Assembly: GCA_017795005.1 (NCBI GenBank)
Contig: CP051242.1
Span: 3,030,119 to 3,094,118, forward strand
Source of the DNA: Balneolaceae bacterium
GTDB taxonomy: Bacteria > Bacteroidota > Rhodothermia > Balneolales > Balneolaceae
Direction: 5' to 3'
Length of the DNA stretch: 64,000 nt
Shown here: piece after piece, positions 47,601-54,857 of the stretch
Numbering within the stretch: position 1 is the first letter of the stretch
How the letters are laid out: each line of letters begins with the position of its first letter
Made by a program: the position numbers and the translations under genes
The notes under the pieces: generated by a model
The model's database searches: none
Told to the model about the DNA's origin: nothing
The model's input: the letters and a program-made list of their open reading frames with translations, nothing else

Positions 47601-47794
47601 ACATTTAAAATTTGATAATACCCATCTAGTTCAGAAGCATTTCCTTTAGTTGTTCCCTGAATGATAATTGTAACTCCCGGTAAAGGCTCCCCCTCAGAAT
47701 CCGTAACAAACCCGGCAATCTTTCCAGTCTGGGCGAATAATGTATTAGAGAAGAATAAGAGAAGAAGAAAAAATAGTAGCTTTTTTACGACCAT
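44651..47794 (-). CDS. SusC-like TonB-dependent outer-membrane receptor
   Basis: 1047 residues: signal peptide (MVVKKLLFFLLLLFFSN, cleavage near LFAQ), a carboxypeptidase-regulatory-like domain about 24-105 (GKIAGFVTDSEGEPLPGVTI), a plug domain about 120-225 (VVKKDVSSSQALISREDI, GLSIRGSGSDEVAFNLNG, GGFNAEYGNLRSGLINV), and a long beta barrel ending in an aromatic strand, TIRFGFRFSF. It imports large substrates with TonB energy. It is the first gene of the operon 47794-38759. The adjoining wall-degradation genes suggest peptidoglycan fragments or glycans as cargo. Confidence 0.87.
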   Translation of the reverse strand: MVVKKLLFFLLLLFFSNTLFAQTGKIAGFVTDSEGEPLPGVTIIIQGTTKGNASELDGYYQILNVEPGTYTIRASFVGFSTVVISNVEVNIDLTTNVDIVMNEEAIEGEEIVVVAEQPVVKKDVSSSQALISREDIDALPVASVTQVIGLQAGVEGLSIRGSGSDEVAFNLNGFTLRSGRDNSAFTGISVTSIQSVQVQTGGFNAEYGNLRSGLINVSSKEGSADGYSLDGLIRVTPPQPKNVGQRINDPNSYWLRPYLDDAVAWTGTNNGAWDQYTQESYPSFEGWNAYSQGLLADNDPTNDLSPEAAQQAFLWQHRKDFVISDPDYEIDLTLGGPVPFLSDKLGDLRFSSSFRETQTMYMVPLSRDRYKQTTFQTRLTSNVGPGMKLSIDGLYSRETGTGASQAGNPGFFVSPGGIASAMDRVSFIDTRIYASDYWAPTERVSSNIGAEFTHSLTDNTFYEIQINNYFSRNSTNPGDFRDTSPAVTIGGVDFDEAPFGFFESTSFGVASGMRMGIGMSTSRDSSEVSDLTIRGSITSQVDRVNLVKAGFEFARTRSRVNYGSFDRNLQAGRTRSVWDTTPIRFSAYVQDKLEFRGMIANVGLRFTYSDPNIEWYDYEPYTQLFAPGNASALDTAATSDVKPQVVLLPRLGVSFPITETSKFFFNYGHSVQLPDPENLYLVRIEPFTNTVTRIGTPQNKLPRDVQYELGFEQSLFDQYLVRISGYYKDTSNDPALQTFVDRSGASYSISRPFVYRDTRGLELTFRKQRGKFFWGEINYTYNIQSRGIFGTLEQYQNPFDQRQYERLTSDNDIARPTPRPFARLQLFFQTPSDLGPEFMGVHPFGGWQIVPLVTWRRGYLFTYTGGGSIPGIVDNLRYKDSWGTDLRFTRNFEFDNRSRVSFFADISNVLNIRNFNIENSGLIDGTDYLNYMASLHLPAGKLEEIGLANSRVPGSDKPGDYRPADVAYVPIEATSDLNTITDPNTRALYYDTQTGEYFQYMNGSYVAADRGFVNKVLDDKAYIDMPNQQFFNFLDPRTIRFGFRFSF

Positions 47795-48132
47795 ATTTTA
47801 TTGCTTTAGTTGCCGAATAAAGTTGTCTAATCAAGCAATCTGATCACTGCCTTTGATTGTGTTTATCATAGTATAAAATTATATGCTACATTGGAAAACG
47901 AAAAGCGATTTTTTGAAAAAAAACCGGATATTTTTACATCTCAATACTTTTTTATTAAAATAATGGGGTAAAATTTTTTATTTAAATTCTATTCACTTAT
48001 GTTGTTGGGTTACAAAGTTTGCAAATACCTTTCTTTCAAGTCTCTAGAGCCCTTTTTTTATTTCGAATTATGCATATTATGCTTATTGGAAAGCGCGCTT
48101 AAAAATTAATTTTCAACCGATTTTGTGCGAGC
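47795..48132. other. Divergent intergenic region, no gene seen
   Basis: 338 A+T-rich bases between the TonB receptor and tryptophan dioxygenase genes. It must hold both promoters. I see only short inverted repeats, for example AAGCGCGCTT near 48093 and AAAATTAATTTT just after it, and no convincing coding frame, RNA gene or riboswitch. Confidence 0.4.
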
Positions 48133-48912
48133 ATGAAGCTTACTTATACCAGTTATCTGAAGATTGATGAACTAACTACTCTTCAGGATTTAAAATCTAA
48201 TCCCCCAGAACATGATGAAATGCTCTTCATCATTATTCATCAAACGTATGAATTATGGTTTAAGCAGATACTACATGAATTTAGTAAGCTTCGAAGAGAA
48301 CTCGAATCCGGTAACACCTGGAATTCTGTAAAAACGCTACGTCGGATTCTTACGATTATGAAGACATTGGTTTCTCAAGTGGATATTCTTGAAACCATGA
48401 CCCCATTAGAATTCAACAGCTTCAGGGCGTTTTTAGGGCAATCGAGTGGATTTCAGTCGCTTCAATTCAGAGAGATAGAAATTATATGTGGACTAAGGCT
48501 CCCCCTGATGATTGAAGCACATAAAGACAATCCTAAACATATAGAAATTCTTGAAACCAGAATGCAAGAATCTACTTTATGGGAAAGTTTTGGAATGTAT
48601 CTATCCAAAAAAGGATTTTCTGTACAACCCAAACGAGAAAATGAAATTGGGTTGATGTTTAATCCATCGGATGAAATTCAAAAAACGCTTATTGAAGTTA
48701 TGCAAACGGAACCCGAATTGGCTTTAGTTTGCGAGTTATTTGTGGATTTTGATGAAGGTTTGCAGGAATGGAGGTATCGTCATGTTAAAATGGTCGAACG
48801 AACTATTGGAAGAAAAAAAGGTACCGGTGGATCTCCTGGGGTGAAATACCTGAAAACAACTACAAATCATGCCATTTTCCCGGATTTATGGGCTATCAGA
48901 TCAGAGTTTTAA
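48133..48912 (+). CDS. kynA: Tryptophan 2,3-dioxygenase
   Basis: 259 residues, slightly shorter than the usual 270-290. Diagnostic segments: HDEMLFIIIHQTYELWFKQILHE near residue 29, EFNSFRAFLGQSSGFQSLQFREIE, the probable haem ligand His in WRYRHVKMVERTIG, and TGGSPGVKYLKTT near the end. It opens the indole ring of tryptophan to N-formylkynurenine. A kynureninase-like gene lies 0.7 kb downstream, with a broken membrane-protein gene between. No kynurenine formamidase is seen here. Confidence 0.92.
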   Translation: MKLTYTSYLKIDELTTLQDLKSNPPEHDEMLFIIIHQTYELWFKQILHEFSKLRRELESGNTWNSVKTLRRILTIMKTLVSQVDILETMTPLEFNSFRAFLGQSSGFQSLQFREIEIICGLRLPLMIEAHKDNPKHIEILETRMQESTLWESFGMYLSKKGFSVQPKRENEIGLMFNPSDEIQKTLIEVMQTEPELALVCELFVDFDEGLQEWRYRHVKMVERTIGRKKGTGGSPGVKYLKTTTNHAIFPDLWAIRSEF

Positions 48913-48990
48913 TATTGATTTATTAACTTTTCCTTTCTTTTATATAGTTTAAGCTTTTTAAAATAAGGCTTTAACTAATTTGGGTATTAA

Positions 48991-49518
48991 AATGAAATGT
49001 CCAAACTGCGGGGAAACTCCTGTAACACTGAAAGATTCATTTATCATTAATAAAGAAAAAATTCGGGATGCCCGAGTTTAAATCCCCTTTTTATATCTAC
49101 TTTTCTCTCTTTCATTTTACTACCATTACTCTAATCTGGGCTTTCTATTTTAATTATGATCAAATAATGGGGGAAACACCCTTTTTTTTTAGATGTAGTA
49201 ATCGCAATTGGAATATTAGCTATAATTGTAATTGGTGCTTCAAAAATAGCTATCGAATATCGTTACTTGATTATATATGATCCTAAAGATGCTGTTGAAG
49301 TTGATAAGAAGACCTCTCTGCTCGGTTTCATACTTTTACTAGCTTACGCTGTTCTGATTATTTTTGGGTTTGGATATCTAAATGAATTTGTATTAGAACA
49401 AAAATTCAGCACCACGCTTATTTTAATTACCATAATTACCTATCTAACCATTACGATTGCTATCGCTTTCCTTATATACAAGGTTATGATTCATGATAAA
49501 GCTAAACCTGTTGAATAA
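48991..49518 (+). pseudogene. Zinc-ribbon membrane protein gene broken by two homopolymer frameshifts
   Basis: ATG 48991 starts MKCPNCGETPVTLKDS and stops at 49080. Removing one A from the six-A run at about 49056 joins it to the frame FGMPEFKSPFYIYF with a hydrophobic segment. Removing one T from the nine-T run at about 49182-49190 joins that to LDVVIAIGILAIIVIGASK and on through DPKDAVEVDKK to the stop at 49518. The joined product would have about 175 residues: a CPNCG half-ribbon and four membrane segments. Two extra bases, both in homopolymers, mean either real decay or sequencing error. Function unknown. Confidence 0.55.
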
Positions 49519-49549
49519 TTAATGTGACAAAGAACGATAGCTGTTCTAT

Positions 49550-49567
49550 TTTGATTTCGAAATCAAA
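49550..49567. promoter_or_regulatory. 18-base perfect palindrome before the kynureninase-like gene
   Basis: TTTGATTTCGAAATCAAA lies 21 bases before ATG 49589. A weaker inverted repeat, AGAAC-N7-GTTCT, is at 49531-49547. Either could be an operator or part of a terminator for the upstream gene; no long T run follows, which favours a regulatory site. Confidence 0.4.
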
Positions 49568-49588
49568 TGATAAACCCATATTTGATAC

Positions 49589-50776
49589 ATGTCAGAAATC
49601 AATCAGCTTGCAGAACGACTCATTCCTCATTATTCACATTTTGATGTAGCAAATCGCTTACTCTTTACGGGACATTCTCATCAAGCATGGCCAGATGTTG
49701 CCCGGGAAGGTCAAACCGAATACTTCGATGTTTGTGCTCAGGATGTAGATACGAAGTGGGAAAAGTCTTTCGAGAAAACTGAGATTCTAAGAAATTACCT
49801 TCGGGAATATTATGATGACCCTAATGGATATTATTGCAGAGAGGAAAGCACCCACTTTTTGATGGTGAGCTTACTAAGTAGTTTTGATTTAAAGAATAAA
49901 CCAAAAATTATTACTACAGATGGTGAGTTTCATTCGATGGATCGTCAACTTCGCAGATTGGAAGAAGAAGGGCTTGAAATAGTAAGCGTACCTACCGATC
50001 CGGATGAATCTTTTGCTCAGCGTATCATTGAAGAAATTGATAAAATTACCTCTGCAATTATGCTGTCCCGGGTATATTTCCAGACAAGTCTTATCAATAC
50101 CCACCTTTCGGATATTGCTGCTGCTGCAAGAATTCAGGGAATTCCAGTGATTATTGATGATTATCATGGCACAAATGTAGTTCCACTATCGATCAGAGAA
50201 CAAGGACTCGAAGACTGCTTTATTTTAATAGGTGGATATAAATATCTGCAGTGGGGCGAAGCAAATTGTTTTCTTCGTTTTCCCGAAGATTGTGAACTTC
50301 GTCCTGTTGTAACCGGCTGGTTTGCTTCGTTTAGCACCCTTGAACATCCCCGCAATAATGATCCTATTCAATACGATAGATCTGACCAGCGATTTGCCAG
50401 CGCAACGTATGACCCCTCTTCTCAATTCCGCGCAGCTAAAGTAGTCGAGTTTTTTCAGGAGCATGGCTTAACACCTGATGTACTTAGAAAACAATATGAA
50501 TCACAGGTCGCCTTACTTCGGTCACTTTTTATGGAAAAGGATTTTAATCCTGAGCTAATCAAACTCACTCACAATGAACCACTCTCAAGAAATGGCGGTT
50601 TCCTTTCTCTTACCTCACCAAAATCCAGAGAAATAAGAGCTGATTTACTTTCGAGGGGAATTTTTACGGATGCCAGAAATGAAATCCTGCGCTTAGGGCC
50701 TGCTCCTTATATTAAAGAAAGCCAAATTGAAGCCGTGGTTGAAGAACTTGAACACTCCATAAAAAATATTTTGTAA
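49589..50776 (+). CDS. kynU: Kynureninase-like PLP-dependent enzyme (aminotransferase class V fold)
   Basis: 395 residues, close to the usual 410-420 of kynureninase. Visible features: RLLFTGHSHQAWP at the N-terminus, PKIITTDGEFHSMDRQLRRLE, PVIIDDYHGTNVVPL with the PLP-contacting Asp and His, and the Schiff-base Lys in ILIGGYKYLQWGEAN (kynureninase: CSYKYLNxG). It would split kynurenine to anthranilate and alanine, or hydroxykynurenine likewise. The tryptophan dioxygenase gene nearby supports the assignment; a related class V enzyme is the alternative because several motifs diverge. Confidence 0.72.
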   Translation: MSEINQLAERLIPHYSHFDVANRLLFTGHSHQAWPDVAREGQTEYFDVCAQDVDTKWEKSFEKTEILRNYLREYYDDPNGYYCREESTHFLMVSLLSSFDLKNKPKIITTDGEFHSMDRQLRRLEEEGLEIVSVPTDPDESFAQRIIEEIDKITSAIMLSRVYFQTSLINTHLSDIAAAARIQGIPVIIDDYHGTNVVPLSIREQGLEDCFILIGGYKYLQWGEANCFLRFPEDCELRPVVTGWFASFSTLEHPRNNDPIQYDRSDQRFASATYDPSSQFRAAKVVEFFQEHGLTPDVLRKQYESQVALLRSLFMEKDFNPELIKLTHNEPLSRNGGFLSLTSPKSREIRADLLSRGIFTDARNEILRLGPAPYIKESQIEAVVEELEHSIKNIL

Positions 50777-50850
50777 GGAATTTGGATTATACTGGTCTCA
50801 CATAGATGTAAACCTCAAAAATCCAAAAAAAAATTCCAAACAAAATACAA

Positions 50851-51198
50851 ATGCCGACCTATGATCTTGAAAATAGAACCTTAATTTTTGCTAAAGATGT
50901 TCGAAGTTTCATTAAGAAAATTCCAAAAACACTTGGCAATACTGAGGATTCGAGGCAATTAATTCGATCTTCAGGTTCGGTTTGTGCAAATTACATTGAA
51001 GCGAATGAATCTATTGGAAAACGAGATTTCAAGATGAGGATCCGAATTGCACGGAAAGAAGCTAAAGAAAGTAGATATTGGCTAGAGCTCTTGGATATTC
51101 AAGAAGATTCGATGTTGCTTAACGAAAGGGCAAGATTGATTAATGAATCAACTCAACTTTTAAAAATTCTCTCTTCAATATTGGTTAAAAGCGCTTGA
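50851..51198 (+). CDS. Four-helix-bundle protein (23S rRNA intervening-sequence protein family)
   Basis: 115 residues. The family pattern is clear: LENRTLIFAKDVRSFIKKIP, DSRQLIRSSGSVCANYIEANE and DFKMRIRIARKEAKESRYWLEL, in four helices. Relatives are encoded inside 23S rRNA intervening sequences or stand alone between A+T-rich repeats; a structural relative, Avd, assists diversity-generating retroelements. No reverse transcriptase is nearby. Flanking sequences on both sides (AAATTCCAAACAAAATAC upstream, GAAATTTGTTTGAATTTTG downstream) are inverted relatives of each other, so the gene looks like a small inserted unit. Confidence 0.8.
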   Translation: MPTYDLENRTLIFAKDVRSFIKKIPKTLGNTEDSRQLIRSSGSVCANYIEANESIGKRDFKMRIRIARKEAKESRYWLELLDIQEDSMLLNERARLINESTQLLKILSSILVKSA

Positions 51199-51279
51199 TA
51201 TTTAAGTTTTGAAATTTGTTTGAATTTTGTGTTTCGATATTTGTTTTTTCAAAAAAAACAATTTTGCATTTACATATAT

Positions 51280-51293
51280 CGAACATATATTCT
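51280..51293. promoter_or_regulatory. Possible LexA-like box upstream of recA
   Basis: CGAACATATATTCT resembles the Gram-positive-type SOS box (CGAAC-N4-GTTCG) in its left half but only partly in the right half. It lies 81 bases before the recA ATG. Weak evidence; no lexA gene is in the window. Confidence 0.2.
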
Positions 51294-51373
51294 TTTTGGA
51301 TTTTAGAGTGACACAGGTTGACACCCTCCCTGCTTAACTTTTGGGAAATAAATTTTAAAAACAGGTAACAATC

Positions 51374-52420
51374 ATGGCTGACAATAATAAATTAAAAGCA
51401 CTCGACATTGCAGTAGGACAAATCGAAAAACAACACGGTAAAGGAACCATTATGAAATTGGGCGACGATGCTCATCAGGATGTAGAAGTGATATCCACAG
51501 GTTCTATAATGGTAGATTATGCACTTGGGGTACAGGGTGTACCAAGAGGTAGAATTACAGAAATTTATGGTCCTGAAGCGAGTGGTAAAACTACATTAGC
51601 TCTTCAGGTAATTGCTCAGGCTCAAAAAAATGGAGGCTATGCTGCTTTTATTGATGCAGAACATGCTTTTGATCCACGATACGCCCGAGCACTTGGAATC
51701 AACACCGAAGAACTTTTGGTTTCGCAACCAGATAGTGGTGAGCAAGCTCTGGAAATTACGGAGACATTAATACGCTCAGGCGCATTAGATGTTATTGTTG
51801 TGGATTCTGTTGCCGCTCTTGTGCCACGTGCCGAACTGGAAGGTGAAATGGGAGATTCACATATGGGTTTACAGGCAAGGTTAATGTCCCAGGCACTAAG
51901 AAAAATTACCGGTATTGTTAATAAAACTTCTACTGCCTGTATTTTCATCAATCAAGTTCGTGAAAAGATTGGCGTAATGTTTGGTAATCCTGAAACTACT
52001 ACCGGTGGACGAGCACTTAAATTCTATTCTTCCGTACGTTTGGATATTCGCAGAATTGGCGCTCTCAAAAAAGCAGATGAAGTCATTGGAAACCGAACTA
52101 AAGTGAAAGTGGCAAAAAATAAAGTCGCTCCCCCATTCAAGGTGGTCGAATTCAATATTATGTATGGTAAAGGGATTTCAAGAATTGCTGAAATCCTGGA
52201 TCTGGCAGTTGATTACGATATCATTCAAAAACGAGGCAGTTGGTTCCGATATGATGGAGAGCCAATCGGTCAGGGAGCTGATTCTGCAATGCAATTTCTG
52301 GAAGAAGACTCAGAATTGTGTGATAAGATTGAAAAACTTGTCCGCGACAGGTTAAGAGGTATTGTTCCTCAGGAAAATGCAGAAGAGAAAGCTGAAGAAA
52401 AAGAAGCTGAGGTTGCATAA
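51374..52420 (+). CDS. recA: Recombinase RecA
   Basis: 348 residues. Walker A GPEASGKT is at 66-73, followed by [39 protein letters not shown] (Walker B region), [30 protein letters not shown] and an acidic C-terminal tail ([15 protein letters not shown]). It forms filaments on single-stranded DNA for strand exchange and SOS induction. recX follows and overlaps its end. Confidence 0.97.
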   Translation: MADNNKLKALDIAVGQIEKQHGKGTIMKLGDDAHQDVEVISTGSIMVDYALGVQGVPRGRITEIYGPEASGKTTLALQVIAQAQKNGGYAAFIDAEHAFDPRYARALGINTEELLVSQPDSGEQALEITETLIRSGALDVIVVDSVAALVPRAELEGEMGDSHMGLQARLMSQALRKITGIVNKTSTACIFINQVREKIGVMFGNPETTTGGRALKFYSSVRLDIRRIGALKKADEVIGNRTKVKVAKNKVAPPFKVVEFNIMYGKGISRIAEILDLAVDYDIIQKRGSWFRYDGEPIGQGADSAMQFLEEDSELCDKIEKLVRDRLRGIVPQENAEEKAEEKEAEVA

Positions 52421-53102
52421 ACCTGAGAAAAAAGTTCAATTTGAAGAGGAAGTAGCTAAACTACTTCCTTCTTCTATTTCTGAAATTAAGGTTCAAAAGA
52501 AAAATTCTACCCGCTTTTCCCTGTTTGTAGATAACCAGTTTTTGGTTGGGGTTTCTGATTCAACTCTTTCCAAGTTGAATCTTAGGATAGGTAGCACAAT
52601 CACATCTGATTTACTGAAGGATATCCTTCAAAAAGAAAACTATTGGGCAATTAAAGAATATTGTATCCGGTTACTTGGAAGAAGGGATCATGCGCGAAAC
52701 GAATTAAAAGTTAAAGCTCGGAAGAAAGGTTTTTCATTGGCAGAAATTGAAAATGTTCTGGATGAGCTTTCCCAAAAGAACTATATAAACAATGCTTCTT
52801 TTGCCAAAAAATTTGCTCGAGACAAATTCAAGTTTAATAAATGGGGTGCAAATAAGATCAGAATTGAATTAATCAAAAAAAGTATTCCAGAAAAAGATAT
52901 CCAAACTGCCCTTTCTGAAATACCAATTTCTGATCAAATCGAATCAATCAAAAAATTGGTTATCAAGAATAAGAGAAACTTCTTAAGAGCTGAGCCATTT
53001 AAAAGAAAAAAGAAAATCTTCGATTTTCTATTGCGAAAGGGCTATGATTCAAATACTATTCTAAAAGAAATGACAACACTATTGGAATTAATCCCTGAAT
53101 GA
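52377..53102 (+). CDS. recX: RecX-family regulator of RecA
   Basis: About 241 residues from ATG 52377, inside the last codons of recA in another frame; a TTG at 52413 would be a shorter start. The start is uncertain because the first 25 residues are only lysine-rich sequence. The RecX helical repeats are recognisable: [55 protein letters not shown], and [15 protein letters not shown]. It likely restrains RecA filament growth. It overlaps the next gene by four bases (ATGA). Confidence 0.82.
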   Translation: MQKRKLKKKKLRLHKPEKKVQFEEEVAKLLPSSISEIKVQKKNSTRFSLFVDNQFLVGVSDSTLSKLNLRIGSTITSDLLKDILQKENYWAIKEYCIRLLGRRDHARNELKVKARKKGFSLAEIENVLDELSQKNYINNASFAKKFARDKFKFNKWGANKIRIELIKKSIPEKDIQTALSEIPISDQIESIKKLVIKNKRNFLRAEPFKRKKKIFDFLLRKGYDSNTILKEMTTLLELIPE

Positions 53103-54196
53103 AAAACATCACCCTTGAAAGAGTAGTACGATTTGCTATAGGAGTAACCGCTCTCGGTGTGCTTGGATTGATTTTATACAACTACAGTACTCTTATTGCA
53201 TACCTGATTCTTGCAATGATACTGAGTTACATACTTGACCCAGTTGTGAACCGACTTCAAAGGATGGGTTTAAACCGAACTCTTGGAATTACACTTACAC
53301 TGTCAGCTGTAATTTTGTTTGTAGTCTATGTCTCGACGAATGTAATACCAATTTTTGTAGCTGAAATGATTGAACTCACTAATTCTTTAAATATTGAGAA
53401 CATCCAAAGAATTGCCAGCCAGGTTGAGAATCGATTAGCTAGTGAATATGAGTTTATTCCGGATAATTTTTTAGAAGAGAAAGTATCAGGGGTTATTATA
53501 GAACTATTTGATTTTGGAAGACTATCTACCGTATTAAGTGATGTTGTTGGAGTGTTTACAAATATTTTTTCAGCAGTACTTGTGGTTCCTTTTGCTGCTT
53601 TTTTCTTTCTAAAAGACGGAACCAAAATAAGAAGAGACCTCCTTACATTAGTACCCAATAAATACTTTGAAACTTCTCTTACCCTGATTGATAAAATCGA
53701 GAAGAGACTGGGATTATATTTCAGAAGTGTATTATTACAGAGTGTTCTTGTTGCGTTTTCCTCGTGGTCTACCCTTTCAATTGCAGGATTAGACAACTCT
53801 TTATCAGTTGGAATTTCGGTTGGAATTGCAAATACTATCCCTTATTTCGGACCAATTATTGGGTATTTATTATCCATTATTGTTTCAATTATTGAAACGG
53901 GGGATTTTTCACTGGTATTAGTTTGTATAATTGCAATCTTCATTGTTCAGATGCTTGATAACCTTGTCTTTCAGCCATTTTTGTTTTCAAGGTCAGCAGA
54001 TATGCACCCTGTTGCTATCTTGTTTATTATTTTGATCGGTGCTGAAACTGCTGGATTACTCGGCATGCTTGTTGCCATACCTATAGCTACGGTCATTAAA
54101 ATTACTATTAATCAGGTTTCCTGGAGCTTTAACAATTATCAGGTATTCAGAATCCAGGCTCCTCCACCCCATCCGAATCCACCTCAAATTCCTTAA
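53099..54196 (+). CDS. AI-2E/PerM-family membrane permease
   Basis: 365 residues with about seven to eight hydrophobic segments. The family pattern includes LAMILSYILDPVVNRLQRMG after the first pair of helices, FAAFFFLKDGTKIRRDLL, the amphipathic YFRSVLLQSVLVA segment, and the closing IANTIPYFGPIIGYLLS, DNLVFQPFLFSRSADMHPVAILFIILIGAETAGLLG. The family exports small solutes such as autoinducer-2 or acts as an Na+/H+ antiporter; the substrate here is unknown. It is translationally coupled to recX. Confidence 0.85.
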   Translation: MKNITLERVVRFAIGVTALGVLGLILYNYSTLIAYLILAMILSYILDPVVNRLQRMGLNRTLGITLTLSAVILFVVYVSTNVIPIFVAEMIELTNSLNIENIQRIASQVENRLASEYEFIPDNFLEEKVSGVIIELFDFGRLSTVLSDVVGVFTNIFSAVLVVPFAAFFFLKDGTKIRRDLLTLVPNKYFETSLTLIDKIEKRLGLYFRSVLLQSVLVAFSSWSTLSIAGLDNSLSVGISVGIANTIPYFGPIIGYLLSIIVSIIETGDFSLVLVCIIAIFIVQMLDNLVFQPFLFSRSADMHPVAILFIILIGAETAGLLGMLVAIPIATVIKITINQVSWSFNNYQVFRIQAPPPHPNPPQIP

Positions 54197-54268
54197 AACT
54201 CGAACTGCGTATAGGTTAAAGTTTTCCTATCTTTAAAGGCATTTCAGAAAAGTCAAAATTAAGTCCTT

Positions 54269-54856
54269 TTGAAGAATATCGTTGTTTTTGCCTCAGGTTC
54301 AGGCTCAAACTTCCAATCAATTATAGATGCAGTTGAATCGGGAAATTTAAGTGCCCGTATTACCGGACTTATCTCAAATAAACCAGGCACCAAGGCTTTA
54401 GATCGTGCCTCATCTCATAATATTCCATGGGTAATACTTTCTGAAAATGATTTCGGTTCTTATGAAGAATATTCAGAAATTTTACTTGCACAACTTTTAG
54501 AATGGGATGCTCAATTACTGGTACTTGCCGGTTTTCTTCGTAAAATACCCTCAAACGTAATCGGAGCCTATCAAAACAGAATATTAAATATTCATCCTTC
54601 ACTTCTTCCTAAGTATGGAGGAAAAGGTTTTTATGGAATTAATGTACATCGTGCAGTTATTAAAGCGGGTGATGTAGAAACAGGTTGTACTATCCATATT
54701 GTATCTGAGAATTATGACGAAGGCCCGATTCTTGATCAAGCCAAAATTCCTGTTCTTGCTGATGATACACCCGAAAAATTAGCCGCACGTGTCCTGCAGA
54801 AGGAACATATTTTATATCCAAAAGTAATTTCAGATTATCTTAAAACACTTGACTAA
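54269..54856 (+). CDS. purN: Phosphoribosylglycinamide formyltransferase
   Basis: 195 residues from TTG 54269 (MKNIVVFASGSGSNFQSI), the usual length. The P-loop-like GSGSNFQ, the folate-site LVLAGFLRKIP, catalytic NIHPSLLPKYGGKGFYG and the Asp in ENYDEGPILDQ are all present. It formylates GAR with 10-formyl-tetrahydrofolate in purine synthesis. purH starts one base after its stop. Confidence 0.92.
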   Translation: MKNIVVFASGSGSNFQSIIDAVESGNLSARITGLISNKPGTKALDRASSHNIPWVILSENDFGSYEEYSEILLAQLLEWDAQLLVLAGFLRKIPSNVIGAYQNRILNIHPSLLPKYGGKGFYGINVHRAVIKAGDVETGCTIHIVSENYDEGPILDQAKIPVLADDTPEKLAARVLQKEHILYPKVISDYLKTLD

Positions 54857-54857
54857 C

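Noticed and set aside
50851-51198. Diversity-generating retroelement (Avd-like protein)
   Set aside because: No reverse transcriptase or template/variable repeat pair was found around it; the IVP-type family explains the protein.
53326-53796. 156-residue minus-strand open frame
   Set aside because: Antisense to the AI-2E permease gene, which has a convincing membrane-protein sequence.
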